Shown here: in pieces, positions 14,101 through 26,540 of the stretch
How the letters are laid out: every line of letters starts with the position of its first letter
Numbering within the stretch: position 1 is the first letter of the stretch
NCBI RefSeq assembly: GCF_000764305.2
Contig: NW_025947133.1
Location: 62,001 to 126,000 of the forward strand
DNA length: 64,000 nt
Direction of reading: 5' to 3'
Origin: Hyalella azteca
Lineage: Eukaryota; Arthropoda; Malacostraca; Amphipoda; Hyalellidae
Notes under the pieces: generated by a model
Database searches by the model: none
The model's input: the letters and a program-made list of their open reading frames with translations, nothing else
Told to the model about the DNA's origin: nothing
Program-made: the position numbers and the translations under genes

Positions 14101-17050
14101 TATCGTGTCCAAACTATTCTGATAAGTCTCCTAATTAGGCAACTGGCAGTGTGTGTTTTTACAACTGTGGGTTTATAAACTCAATTTAATTAGTTCAGGG
14201 AATATATTACTGCTATATATAATTCAATGTTTGCAGAACTTATTTGATTTGTGATAAGCATTAGTATGCTTATGGTAAGCTCACCAAGATCTTGAAAGTA
14301 GAGAAAAGCCTGTTAATTCATCTACATCGAAAACGTTTCGGAAACCAGCTCCATCGTCAGAGAAATGATTTAGAATTATTACAAATTTAATACAATGTTT
14401 ATGGAAACAAAAAAATTACACAAGACGAGATTAAAACAAAAGTCGAAAACCGGTCCAAATTAGATAGAAGCCAATATGTTAACAATTTCTTGAGAATAAG
14501 AACTGACAGCGTTATTGAGTAAAGCCGACTAGTCATTTGTGGGCCAAGTTTCAAGAGCGTGAAAAGATGGGTCAGTTTTCGGGGGCCGTCAACGCGCGGC
14601 ACAAAACCTCGCGCGTGAGTGGTGCTGGAGGGTGCGTCCAATTCCTGCCTCTGGGTTGTTGGTCTCCTGATGGTCTCAAAAGTCACTGGATTGTTTGAGT
14701 ACCAGCCCCTGCATTAATTGAGCTAGTTAAATTACAACCGCTGAAATTATAGGTTTATATGAATACTAGCTCCTGAATTCAGCGAGTTCGTAGATGCCAA
14801 GCGCTGAATTCACCGTGTAGGTGAATTCAACGTTAACCGCTAACCAGTCCAGTGAAGCAGCTCCATCGAGGTGAAACTAATTTTTAATGTTGATGAAATA
14901 ATTCAAAAATAAGGTAATATAAGTAAATTTATTCCTTTCGTTCATATTGCAACATTTTTTGAATCCTGTTTCTAATGTGTAATATTGGAAAGAAATACAG
15001 TTTTAATGCTTTTAATTACAACTTTTTATTCGGATTATCGTCGCAATTTTATTCCGTTTTGTTATTTGAACATATATATATACAGTATATGTAAAGATAT
15101 TTGAGCCTATCATTATGTAGGAAGGTGCAAGCCGTACCCCTAAAAGTCTCATGGACACTAACTTTTAGCCCGTTTGTAAGCTGGAGGTAACTCTAGGTAC
15201 GAATAGCATAACCGACAGTCACCGTATCCCTGGACAAAGGGTCGCGGCGTACGCCAAGAGAGAAATGATCTACGCGCCTCCGCCTGCCGCTGGCGGGGCG
15301 CCACGGAGACGCTCCCTCCATCATGCGTGTGACGGCCAGCGGCCGAGCTGAGGCCGTGCGTCGTTATTGAATTTTGGCTGCGACACGTGGCTCAGTGGGG
15401 ATATTTATTGGCTTATGGTGGCAATACTTTAGGTCATAAATGTAGGACGGGTAATTCTTAGAAGGCTTGAGCCATTATTATCGCTTAGTATGAGTTCATC
15501 ACATCGAATTATGGCTGTTGCGTAACGTCAAACTACTTTGTAAAATTATCTGAACAAGGTTATTAGGTATTCCTTTCTCCCAAACTTATTAAAATTACAT
15601 CCAATATTGTTTAAATAAACTTTCAATTTTATACAACGAGCTGAAATCGTCCAATTTGAATGCTGAAGCGATAAATATTAAGCGAATGCTGAAGCGATAG
15701 AGAAGCTTAAGGAATTTTTGATCAATATCATCCTGAAGCCCGTACTTTCAGTTCGGATTAATTTTAATTAACTTATTTTTTCCTGTCATGAGAGAGCTTT
15801 TGCTCAAATCCAATCATTTCCTCTGCAAAAAGTGGACACCTGGCACGAACATAAATGAGATACGGCAAAGTTTCCGAAGTTTAGAAGAGAAATAGCAGCG
15901 GCATAACCGCGATGTTTATTTTATTGTATAACCTAAATATGTTATAGCACGTTTACTGCTCAATGACTTGACTTTGCTATTCAGGCGGAAATTACATGCA
16001 TTATAAATTAATTCTCTCGAGAGGCAAGAGTGTAACTTTTTTATGTCATCTCCCTTATAAACGCAAGTTTTTAATGGGGCATGAAACGTATAATCGCTGG
16101 GAGTAAACTCGAACAATCTGTTTCGTGACCGTGACAGGAGTCATGCTGACACGATTCCTCGATCTGCAAGCGCCAAAAGAAAAGATTAATTCCCTATCAA
16201 AGTCGCTGATGGCCAGATTTACGAGTCCTTTTACGAAGACGAATGAGATCAACTTGCCTAAGTCCTGCAATTTCATAGCATTCGGGCGGTGTTCTTGAAA
16301 TGAATAAAATATCGTTAGCTCTCCCCTGATCGTAAAAACCAGTTGCGCTGCGACGATTTGTAAAATTACAGAGAAAAGTGGTGAGTTTTTTATTGTCGTA
16401 TGTTCTCGTCTGGTTTCTTTTAATTGCCCAATGCCCCAATCCTGGCGGGTACATTCGTATCAGTGGTTATCGTTTTTGTGATACAATTCATTTGTTTTCA
16501 AACAACTTACATCTTATAACGTTGACGACAAAATTAGATTCATGTGCGACCATCAATAATATATAGACACAATATAACATACCGAGATTTTTAGAATTTA
16601 GTAAAAAGCATATGATGCAATGATCTCTCGCTTCCTTAACACCTATTTTTAATTAAAATGTTTAAAACATAACGGTCCATTTATTGTGATTTGTGTTAAA
16701 AATGTGGGCGTATGAATTCCATTATTACGAATCCATTATTACGTTGAACTTACATTAGAAGAAGTTCTTATTGAGTACTGACGTCATATGATCGCAAACA
16801 ATCCGAAAGCTGCGAAAACAAGTTGGTCTATTTCCTGCTGAATTATTTTTGTCTGTGAGGGTCATTGAATTTACATCTCGCTCATCTCAGAACATCCCTC
16901 CACCGTAACGAGAATTTAAAATTATTGTTCTTGTCAGTGTTTCATTTATACCATAATTTGTGAGGAGGTAGACTATGCCGCAATTTTTTCAACTTGACCA
17001 CCTGTTGCTGGCATTGCCGCGTCTGTTGCTTCGAGTGAAACCTGCATTCG
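11200..17050. other. No supported gene
   Basis: Mostly AT-rich non-coding DNA, with the CpG-rich patch at 15.24 kb. Loose repeats of tgaattca type occur near 14.7-14.85 kb. Confidence 0.45.
15235..15375. other. GC- and CpG-rich island in AT-rich DNA
   Basis: A short stretch with gcgcctccgcctgccgctgg, cggggcgccacgg and ggccagcggccgagc stands out strongly from the flanks. It could be a promoter-type island or a relict repeat. No gene start was identified beside it. Confidence 0.4.
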
Positions 17051-17057
17051 AAAACTA

Positions 17058-17140
17058 TCGCTAACACTACAAGTGTTAGCGACCTTACTATACACTATAA
17101 CACTTATAGTGTTTAGCTAACACTATAAATGTTAGCTAAA
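17058..17140. repeat. Three consecutive perfect hairpins
   Basis: Stems are 17058-17068 with 17072-17082 (11 bp, loop 3), 17092-17100 with 17104-17112 (9 bp, loop 3), and 17112-17122 with 17130-17140 (11 bp, loop 7). They share a gctaacact / cactata vocabulary. Mobile-element ends or replication-born quasi-palindromes are possible. Confidence 0.75.
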
Positions 17141-17829
17141 TAGTTTGGTACTACTACTAAGTATTAATAGTACAAAATACTAAGATGTCGTTTGGTTCAT
17201 ATTCATTCACATCTACTGCAAGCTGTTTATTTTCGTTCATATTATTTTAGCACTTTCACAGTTCACATGAAATTTATGAACAAAGAGGAGGAGAAAATTG
17301 CTTGAAATCTCGCCTGGAATAGATAGATGTCAAGCTGATAATTGAACTTTCCTGGAATTTATAGTGGAACTCTATGCACTCCTGGCATTTATATTCTATA
17401 CGTGAAAAAGAAGTGTACAACATTGAAAGTGTACACCATTGTTGTTATCCTCCGTGCTAGGCTGCGTGCAAGGTTCGATGATGATGGCATTAGCCGTAAG
17501 GCGTAACATGATCCGAAAATTGCTTACTTGATACTGCTAATCAATGACATAAATATGCCTCTTAAACTAAAATATGTCTCTTAAACTTAAACTAAAAAAT
17601 ATGCCTCTTAAATTCACAAGTTCGGCTATTTTTTCATTGGAAGAAAGCTGCTTTGAGCTCTGCGGCAGGTTCACCAGAAGCAAACTTTCTGTAAACAAAG
17701 AATGACTGAAGTTGAGACTGAACTTTGACCAGTGATTTGCGAGCCTTCCGATCCTGCGGATGCCTCCGTCTTAAGAGCTTCTGCTCAAGCAGAGCAATCC
17801 CAACTCGAACTCATACATTGCCATCCCTG

Positions 17830-17932
17830 TTTGTGAACATATTCCTGCTCACATTACCATTCCTGCTCGCACACATATTCCTGCTCGCATTACCATTCCT
17901 GCTCGCACAGCAGCTCCTGCTCGCACTCACAA
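17830..17932 (+). repeat. Short tandem repeat around cctgctcgca
   Basis: Units of about 18 bp (attcctgctcgcattacc type) recur five to six times. The in-phase unit keeps a short Leu-rich frame open. Confidence 0.65.
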
Positions 17933-18175
17933 TGCTGGCCGATTAAGCATTGACAAGTAATGCTGGTTCTGACGACGCGGTCTCCAGCGACCAGCGTTGC
18001 CGCTGCTATTTAATTCACGCCCATGTTATGGCTTCGCTCTTCATTGCCGCCACATTTATGGCAAATTTTATGCAAAAACTTGATATATTCCCATAATTTG
18101 AACATAGTTAAATAGAGAATATTTTTTTCCGCAAGACAGAATCAGAATCTTATAGTCCTCAATTTTTTTAATCCG

Positions 18176-19148
18176 TTTGATTCGTGACTGTATACGATCA
18201 GCACCGAGCGTTTGAAACGGGACTGTATACAATCAGCACCTAGCGTTTGATTCGTGACTGTATACAATCGGCACCTAGCGTTTGATTCGTGACTGTATAC
18301 AATCAGCACCTAGCGTTTGATTCGTGACTGCATTAGGTCAGCACCGAGCGTTTGATTCGTGACTGTATACGATCAGCACATAGCGTTCGATTCGTGACTG
18401 TATACAATCAGCACCTAGCGTTTGATTCGTGACTGCATAAGGTCAGCACCGAGCATTTGATACGTGACTGTATACAATCAGCACCTAGCGTTTGATTCGT
18501 GACTGTATAAGGTCAGCACCGGGCGTTTGATTCGTGACTGTATACGATCAGCAGTCAGCACCGAGCGTTTGATTCGTGACTGTATACGATCAGCACCTAG
18601 CGTTTGATTCGTGATTGTATACGATCAGCACCGAACGTTTGATTCCTGACTGTACAGTATACGGTCATCACCGAACGTTTGATTCATGACTGTATAAGGT
18701 CAGCACCGAGCGTTTGATTCGTGACTGTATACAATCAGCACCGTACGTTTGATTCGTGACCGTATACGATCAGCACCGAACGTTCGATTCATGACTGTAT
18801 ACGATCAGCATCGAGTATTTGATTCGTGACTGTATACAATCATCACCGTACGTTTGATTCGTGACTGTATACGATCAGCACCGTACGTTTGATTCGTGAC
18901 CGTATACGATCAGCACCGAACGTTCGATTCATGACTGTATACGATCAGCATCGAGTATTTGATTCGTGACTGTATACAATCATCACCGTACGTTTGATTC
19001 GTGACTGTATACGATCAGCACCGAACGTTTGATTCGTGACTGTATACGATCAGCACCGAGCGTTTGATTCGTGACTGTATACGATCAGCACCTAGCGTTT
19101 GATTCTTGACTGTATACGATCAGCACCGAATGTTTGATTCGTGACTGG
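18176..19148 (+). repeat. 35-bp satellite array, about 28 units
   Basis: The unit reads gtttgattcgtgactgtata then cgatcagcaccgagc, with variants caatcagcacctagc and taaggtcagcaccgagc. Each unit contains the palindrome gtatac in most copies. A four-unit (140 bp) block starting at 18739 is repeated at 18879, a higher-order structure. There are no unique spacers between units. Confidence 0.93.
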
Positions 19149-19160
19149 AATGTAAAACAT

Positions 19161-19191
19161 TACTGAATCAAGTGAAGCACTTGATTCAGTA
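19161..19191. repeat. 14-bp perfect hairpin at the satellite edge
   Basis: The sequence tactgaatcaagtg, then aag, then cacttgattcagta forms a 14-bp stem with a 3-base loop. It lies 13 bases after the 35-bp array ends. Confidence 0.8.
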
Positions 19192-19199
19192 GTGTGTTG

Positions 19200-22100
19200 C
19201 AGGAGTGCGTTGCTTCATAGGAAAACCCTGCCAGAAATGCCCCGGACGCTGATTCAGCAAATTGGCTGACTCATAAGCTGCGTTCTCTTTAATTTTTTCT
19301 ACGGCTTGCTGCTGATGCTGCATCTTTTATTTCTTTCGGTCCTCTACTTTCGATTTCTGCTTCTCCTCTGCTTCCTATTACATAAGTCAATTTACTTTAA
19401 ATTTCTTACGCATATTGTTTCTAATTTCGAATTTATTGGTTGTGTACAGTATATGGATAAGTATGAATCTTCGCCATAGCTGTTGCCAATTTTTGCCTTC
19501 GAATAAACTAGCACTATTGATGCCCACAAATAAGGTGTTTTGTTCATGATAATTCTTTACCTTCCCTGAGACTCGGGCAACCAAACTTGCCTTCGTGGCC
19601 AACCCATTTGTCTGATCCAGGCTCTCGCGTGGGCGATAATGAGGACGATCAAGCTGATGGTGGCACTGCGTCTTCGTTGCGTTTATTGAAACTCTTCTGC
19701 GGGAGTGATGGCCATGTTTCTTGTTCTCAGCCGACATCACAGTCCATGACTCCCACTATGTTGAAATCTTTCTGGAGAAGCGCTGCTGCAATACTTTCCA
19801 TTTGGAAGCACAATCTAAACCACTTCCTCTGCTAGCAGAGGAATGGCAAGACGAACAACCTAGTAGCGGCCCTCCAGTTGACTACACAATCCTAACCTCT
19901 CATGAAAGTTTGGAAATCTGTATAGTACGACGACCATATTTCATAGCATCTTTCAGGGAGAATTCTGTAACTGGAATAAAACTCTCCTGGAACTCAAACG
20001 TGAGAATAACCGTCTTTTCATTTGTTTTTAGGTGATAAAAGTGCTCATGTTTCAATATCTGTTACGAAATCACCAAATATTTTTCATATCTTTAGCTACG
20101 CTATCTAGCAAGACTTGCAATTCTCCCTCCATGACATCGCCGTCCATACTGCGCATTTTAATTGATAAATAATCCAAGAACGTCCGGTCCTATTTGAGGA
20201 AACAAGCAGCGAAACCCCATCTCAAGTTCATTTTGTGAAAATTTAATTTCGATCTTCACTGGTCTCGTCAGTTGTTACCGTTTTGAAACAACTTTTAATA
20301 TGGTGGTTTTGAACCAAAGTCCACAGATTTCCGAACGCTGTAATCCAAAGGCTGCCGAGAACGCTTTCCCCGTGGCAGCAGCAGCTCGGCAGTTCCATAT
20401 GCAAACTGTAATGGCCACTCGTATGGATGGGCACTTGGTGAAGACAGTAATTGTGGTGGAGGTCGGCGCATGGTCAGACTCGGTGAACTGGACAAGCCAG
20501 CCTCAAAAATATTAGAAGGATTGTAGGTTCAACGGTATATTTAAATTAATTCAATATTGTTGTAATTAGACGTTGTGAGAAATTAGACATGAGAAATTGA
20601 AACTTCAGAAATAGATGTAAAAGTGAGTGATAAATGCATCACGTGTTGGAAATCCTAGCTTGGCATCAGCATCGACAAAGCACAATAATAGAGTTTTCTT
20701 TACTATTTTCTGCTCAAATTTCAAATCATTTTTTGAATTGTACGTTATTCTTTGTTGCATACAACTTTAGCATCAAAATATAAACTGTAACACGTGATAT
20801 TTTGATACTTTTTAATTTATCAGGGTCGTTTCTAACAATTTTTCGACATTTATAGCATTTTTTAGATTTCATGAAAAATTTATTCAATTTTGCCCGAGGA
20901 AAATTTAATTTCCGGAGCTGAGGCTTAATTTTTCCTCCTACGCAAAATTCTTAAACGCAAAAAGTGGCGCATTTCGTAGCCATGAAACAGGTCGTCGTGC
21001 GTGAAAATGAGATAATCAAGTGCGTCATTTGCCCCTTAAATTCCAGCAAGAAAGCTCAAACTTTAGTGAGGGAGAAACTTTTGTGTGTCACCGGACAGGT
21101 AAAAAATGTGTAGGCATAGCCCCACGTCGTCCGATTCGTAGTGTTCAATTAAAATATGCAAGCTTACCCATTTTGCCGGAACCGTGAATTTTTTTTCAAT
21201 TAAAGTAAATGTGCAGTACGTTTTTATTGGATACGTGAAGTGGTGTTCAAATTTGTACGGACTTAAAATTGAATGTTTGACATGTTTTCAGTGTCCATAA
21301 CATCATAGCTGTGCGTTCCACTTCAAGCTTTGGTTGATAGGATACAATTTACAATACTGACACGTGAAAACCGGTTACCGGTTCGTCTTACAACAGTAAT
21401 TGGTCATTACAATACCATCACATCATGTATACAAGCTTGACTAGGGGATTGAGCCTAATTTTGAGAGATGCTCATTTTTTTCTTCATATGAATTTGTGAT
21501 CTTAATTTTTCATTTGTTATCCCGAATGCATTTATGCGGAGATCCCAACACGTTGACGAGTGAGATCTCGGGATCTAATTGAAAAGCTGGATACAATAGA
21601 AATTCAATTTGATATTGCCAAGCATCGTCCTATCATTTTGAAGATAAATAATTGTTATAAATTCAAAAGAAAAAGCAACCATCGCAAGTTCCATTTCGTG
21701 CTGCACAGGAATATTTGCAGTACCGTCATTTCGCTACAGAAAGACGGGCTCGTTGATGGCGTCAGATGCCGTTACGGACAAGCTCCTCTTGTCATGTGGC
21801 AAACATTGAGACCTGAGCTGGCAAACACCCACCCCGCTCTTGCTGCAACAAATTTTCACCATCGCCTATCATTTCATGAACAATGTGTATGCGTGTAGGT
21901 TCTGAATGTATAGCCGCTGCGCAGCGTAACTCGTTTGAGGTAGTTAACGACACGCAGTTTGCTGTTGAACTCTCATAAATGCATTCACGCTTTGTTTTGA
22001 GGGCTCACAGGAATGGCTTTCCGATCTACTTCGCAATATTGCACATAACACGCACTAATATTATACTGATAATTAAACATTGCCATGCCCCATTAGCTTG

Positions 22101-22700
22101 GTTTAAAAATACGCATAAGTGTATGTATGCGTACACTTATGCGTTATAAGTGTACTTATGCGTTATGCGTTATAAGTGTCAGTTTAAGGTAATGTGAAGA
22201 TGTATCAAGAAGGGTGTAAGCTGTCACTGCAAGGCTGAAGTATTTTGCAGCCTTCATGACTGTATCTTCATTTCGAGAGCCGCAATAGACTCTCGTATAA
22301 TATCCTTGACGCTCAGTAAAGCTCTCAGGGGGAGTCCTAAAACTTGAAGAGATAGCTTTGAAACCTAAAGAGTTTGTGAAAGCACCGCTTTTCCGTGCTA
22401 ACTGCGGGACCGAGTTATTCCTCAGCGGCGCGACGTTTCAGATTTTAAAATGCCAGACGTCGCCTCAGAGTGAGCTGAGCGCTGAATTACCGACTCGTGT
22501 GGCACTCAGAGTTTGACAGGAAATCTGCTTCTGTGCTGCAAACTGTTAATGGGGTTGCCTTATAACATTTCAATTCGATAAATATTGAAAATGTCCTTTC
22601 AAATATTTTATTATTTTTTTTTGCATTTACACCACTAAATTTCCAAAAATAAATTTGTCATGCAAGATTTTAATATTCTCACTTAATTTTTGGGTTTATT
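19200..22700. other. No supported gene
   Basis: GC-moderate patches at 19.55-19.85 and 20.33-20.51 kb keep short frames open on both strands, but no product is recognised. Confidence 0.4.
22111..22144. repeat. 13-bp perfect hairpin
   Basis: The sequence acgcataagtgta, an 8-base loop, and tacacttatgcgt. The following bases repeat ttataagtgtacttatgcg, so the site is part of a small palindromic cluster to 22180. Confidence 0.75.
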
Positions 22701-22730
22701 CATCAAATTTTGCAGTGCATTTCCACAACC

Positions 22731-23009
22731 TCACTTTATCTGTCTCATTGGAAACTCCTTTTGTAGTTTGAACTGAATTCTCCGCGCAAATGGATGCTGG
22801 ATGACATCCGAGTCAGGAAGTAAGTAGCGACTCTCTTTGATGAATTTCACGATGAACTTCCTAGGCTTTGATGCATGAAGGCTCTGAAGCTCAGGCAGAA
22901 TTTCTAACAGGATATTGAAGTTATCCTCAAAGGCGACGTCACACATCGCGGCCCTGACGGGATGATCGATGCCGTAAACTCTGAAGTTCGAGGATATCTT
23001 GTTTGGTCG
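22731..23009 (-). CDS. Candidate terminal exon of an unidentified gene
   Basis: The frame is open on the minus strand from a possible acceptor (gtgtcag) at 23010 to a stop at 22731. It gives 92 residues containing RPNKISSNFRVYGIDHPVRA, FEDNFNILLEILPELQSLHA and YLLPDSDVIQHPFARRIQFK. Codon third positions look coding-like and differ from the AT-rich flanks. No family is recognised and no upstream exon was located. An old transposon-derived fragment is the main alternative. Confidence 0.4.
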   Translation of the reverse strand, partial: RPNKISSNFRVYGIDHPVRAAMCDVAFEDNFNILLEILPELQSLHASKPRKFIVKFIKESRYLLPDSDVIQHPFARRIQFKLQKEFPMRQIK

Positions 23010-24234
23010 CTGACACCCTCAGATATCGTGCACTCGACTGCCTTTATATGACATTTAATTATACTTGTGCCGTGTTCCTGCCATTATCCATGTTTACATG
23101 TATTTTTCGGCGCAGTTACTTCACATAACAATTAATTATTTGTAGTTTCAGCAAAAATATTCCATCAATACAAAACGTACTACTTTGACTACAAGTAAAT
23201 AATAAACAAAACATGCGAAAAATCAATGGAATAATTTTTGTCGTCCCTATTCCGACGTTGAATGGATTATTGAAGAATTTTTCTAAGGAATCATGATGCT
23301 TTATATATATGCATAATGACATATAATGATTTTATTTATGAATATATTTTAAATTCCTCTATCCGGTCAATGTGGATTTCTTCATCTCTCGAAGTCTGGC
23401 CGTAAAATAAAACCCTTCTCGCACATGTTCATTCCTACATTTCTTGTCTTTTGTCGGAGTCTTTGTGTACTTTTTTGTCAGCGTGGAACTCCAATTGAAT
23501 TCCTGGGAGAAATTCGGAATTTGTGCATCCGTTGTGGCTCGGATGTAGCAGAAATAAAACTAGCATTTATTTAGAACGGATCGCACCGTTAAACGCATTT
23601 GTAGTTCAACTGCCATTCTGCGACGGCTTGGGTAGCGATTCGGTCTCGTGTTATCCTTCTTTCTGTTCATATTCCCGAATTTCGTATTATATGCAGTTCA
23701 TGTTCCTAGATTTTTCCGTGTTGCCTTTGTTAGTGCTTTGCCGTGCATGGTTAATAAGAAACAAAATTCAACTCGCACATTTTTTTAATTCCTCTAAATA
23801 AATTTTATTCAGCGGCGCCGATCTGTCACCCGCCTATAGAGTCGCGTGGATTTCCACAGTCAACTGTCGAGATAATAGATCGCTGCTATTGTGGTCGAAA
23901 ATATTTATGGACAATTTTTAAGCTGTTTCATCCATTGTGCGTTGTCTGTATGGTATAAAATTTTAGTCATCCTCTAGTTGGTTAACTCGAAATAAATTTT
24001 TGTTCTGGGCTGCAGTTTTTTCTTGCCTACATGCAACCGCGAGATTTCAACATCTAACTGTTCAGATAAGGTTTTAAGAATATAAGTATAAATTTATATA
24101 TAAACTTGCAAAGCACTTATTTTCCCTCGTGTATTTTCTTCCATACAATAGACTGTAACAAATCTCCGTGGCTCAAGTTTGTGTGGCAGCAGAACCAAAA
24201 TTTAAAATTTGCCATTTCAAAAAAGTGAATATTC

Positions 24235-24485
24235 TAATATTGTTGATCCTTATATAATGTTATAGTCAATATATGGCATTGTAGTCCCCATATCATAGTA
24301 GTCTGATGATGTAATCGCAGTTAATTTATGTCATTGTAGTCCGTACATGTGATCGTCTTATTATCATAACACATTTTGCGGGCTATATGTGTCATCGTTC
24401 TTTGTATATATCAAGGTAGTCTGATGATTTAACCTCGGTCTGAATACATCATCGTAGCCTGAGGGTGTCATATATTGTGGTCTGT
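24235..24485 (+). repeat. Degenerate repeats before the pentanucleotide array
   Basis: Loose units around atatcatagtagtctgatga with variants (gtcattgtagtccgtac, catcatcgtagcctgaggg) recur about seven times. Confidence 0.45.
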
Positions 24486-25180
24486 CAAGCCCCCCCAGCT
24501 ACCCGGCCTCCCAAATGAGCAGCGACAACAGATCGCAGTCGTTTGCGTTTCGGGAGGTCGTCTTTATACGTTCGCAGCTGCGCGCTACTGTCTGTTATTG
24601 CTTATGTTATGTTATGTTATGTTATGTAATGTTATGTTATGTTATGTTATGTTATGTTATGTTATGTTATGTTATGTTATGTTATGTAATGTTATGTTAT
24701 GTTATGTTATGTTATGTTATGTTATGTTATGTTATGTTATGTTATGTTATGTTATGTTATGTTATGTTATTTTATGTTATGTTATGTTATTTTATGTTAT
24801 GTTATGTTATGTTATGTTATGTTATGTTATGTTATGTTATGTTATGTTATCTTATGTTATGTTATCTTATGTTATGTTATGTTATGTTATGTTATGTTAT
24901 GTGTTATGTTTATGTTATGTTATGTTATGTTATGTTATGTTATGTTATGTTATGTTATGTTATGTTATGTTATGTTATGTTATGTTGTTATGTTATGTTA
25001 TGTTATGTTATGTTATGTTATGTTATGTTATGTTATGTTATGTTATGTTATGTTATGTTATGTTATGTTATGTTATGTTATGTTATGTTATGTTATGTTA
25101 TGTTATCTTATGTTATCTTATGTTATGTTATGTTATGTTATGTTATGTTATGTTATGTTATGTTATGTTATGTTATGTTA

Positions 25181-25218
25181 CTGTCTCTTATACACATCTA
25201 GATGTGTATAAGAGACAG
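25181..25218. other. Mate-pair junction adapter (artefact)
   Basis: This is a 38-base perfect palindrome: ctgtctcttatacacatct followed by its reverse complement. This is the circularisation junction of transposase-based mate-pair libraries. Its translations (SYTHLDVYKRQ, LSLIHI) are known database contaminants. Confidence 0.96.
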
Positions 25219-25351
25219 ATGTTATGTTATGTTATGTTATGTTATGTTATGTTATGTTATGTTATTTTATGTTATGTTATGTTATGTTATGTTATGTTAT
25301 GTTATTTTATGTTGTTATGTTATGTTATGTTATTTTATTGTTATGTTATGT

Positions 25352-25389
25352 CTGTCTCTTATACACATCTAGATGTGTATAAGAGACAG
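25352..25389. other. Mate-pair junction adapter (artefact)
   Basis: Same 38-base palindrome as at 25181, inside the same pentanucleotide array. Confidence 0.96.
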
Positions 25390-26087
25390 ATGTAATGTTA
25401 TGTTATGTTATGTTATGTTATGTTATGTTATCTTGTTATGTTATCTTATGTTATCTTATGTTATGTTATGTTATGTTATGTTATGTTATGTTATGTTATG
25501 TTATGTTATGTTATGTTATGTTATGTTATGTTATGTTATGTTATGTTATGTTATGTTATGTTATGTTATGTTATGTTATGTTATGTTATTTATGTTATTA
25601 TCCTACGTTATGTTATTGAATCATTCGGAATCAATCGTCAGCCCATTTACCACTGAGCGAGGAAATTAATTTTTGTTGTCGTAAATGATACTTTTTCAAT
25701 AACGAAATCTTCGTGTGTGGAAATTTCATGAAATAAAAAATGCACTCCACGTTTTGATCACGTCAAGTATGAATGCTTCAACAATACTAATTATTCTTCA
25801 ATTCCTAGGACCATAAGGACGTATGATGCTACTTCCTTTTTGAGAGATACTTTATCAGGCAATTCTAAGTTTAATTTTAAAACTTTTCTGATAGCTTTGA
25901 ACCTCTATGGCTCATATTGTCGTTAAGAAAGTACCATCTCGAGAGTGTCGGCCCCTAAAGCCGTCCGCTATACAGCAAGGTCAGCCATCAGGTAACCGAG
26001 TTAAGCGACAATTGACAGTCTGATAGCTAGCCTCCAGTGCTGCTCCAGCGCTTCTGTCTTTGTGCCGTGCCATTGTATAAGCAAACT

Positions 26088-26240
26088 TTCCCATTAATTC
26101 CATCTTGTTCTTTTTAGAGCATTGCACTATTGGGCTCGCCATGTCCGTCCGTCTGTCCGTCTGTCTGTCCGTCCGTGACTTCACGTTTTCGTCGACGAGA
26201 AAATGCGCTCTCTGTCACATACTGCAGTGAGTAGTGAGTT
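26088..26240 (+). repeat. Dispersed TCCG-repeat element, copy 1
   Basis: It has an attgggctcgccatg lead, a (TCCG/TCTG)n core, then cacgttttcgtcgacgagaa and aatgcgctctctgtcac, followed by the palindrome-like tactgcagtgagta and gagttatattt. Copies are at 26385 and 30245 in the same orientation. The Arg/Asp/Thr-rich frame on the opposite strand comes from the microsatellite. Confidence 0.75.
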
Positions 26241-26384
26241 ATATTTCTTTGCACACATAGTTCAAAAACTTGTATCATATTCGTTATCTACTGTGCTTGT
26301 CTATTTTTTTGTGCCATATTCATCTTGGTCGTTGATAATTATCATGCTCTAGGTATACTTCGTTGATCTGAGATCTGTTTTTGC

Positions 26385-26540
26385 GTATTTTCTCATTAAT
26401 AGAAAAAATGCACTATTGTGCTCGCCATGTCCGTCCGTCCGTCCGTCTGTCTGGCCGTCCGCAATTTCACGTTTTAGTCGACGCGAAAATGCGCTCTCTG
26501 TCACTCACTGCAATGAGTACTGAGTTATATTTTTTATGTT
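26385..26540 (+). repeat. Dispersed TCCG-repeat element, copy 2
   Basis: This is the same family as 26088 and 30245. It has tgcactattgtgctcgccatg, a short TCCG/TCTG core, gttttagtcgacgcgaaaat, gcgctctctgtcactcactg and gagttatattttttatg. Flanking similarity extends to tttctcattaat on the left. Confidence 0.75.

Larger units (their letters stand above)
24601..25612 (+). repeat. (TTATG)n pentanucleotide array
   Basis: About 1 kb of ttatg repeats with occasional ttatc, ttatt and length variants. It is broken by two adapter junctions, so true length is unknown. Long Met-Leu-Cys-Tyr-Val frames across it are translation of the repeat. Confidence 0.95.

Noticed and set aside
18176..19148. Possible CRISPR-like array
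   Set aside because: The 35-bp units are contiguous with no unique spacers, and the genome is eukaryotic. It is a satellite.
24475..25669. Frames of up to 306 codons rich in Met-Leu-Cys-Tyr-Val
   Set aside because: They are translations of (TTATG)n and of embedded adapter palindromes. No real gene is supported.
25981..26184. Arg/Asp/Thr-rich minus-strand frames (also at 30250)
   Set aside because: Produced by the TCCG/TCTG tetranucleotide core of a dispersed repeat.
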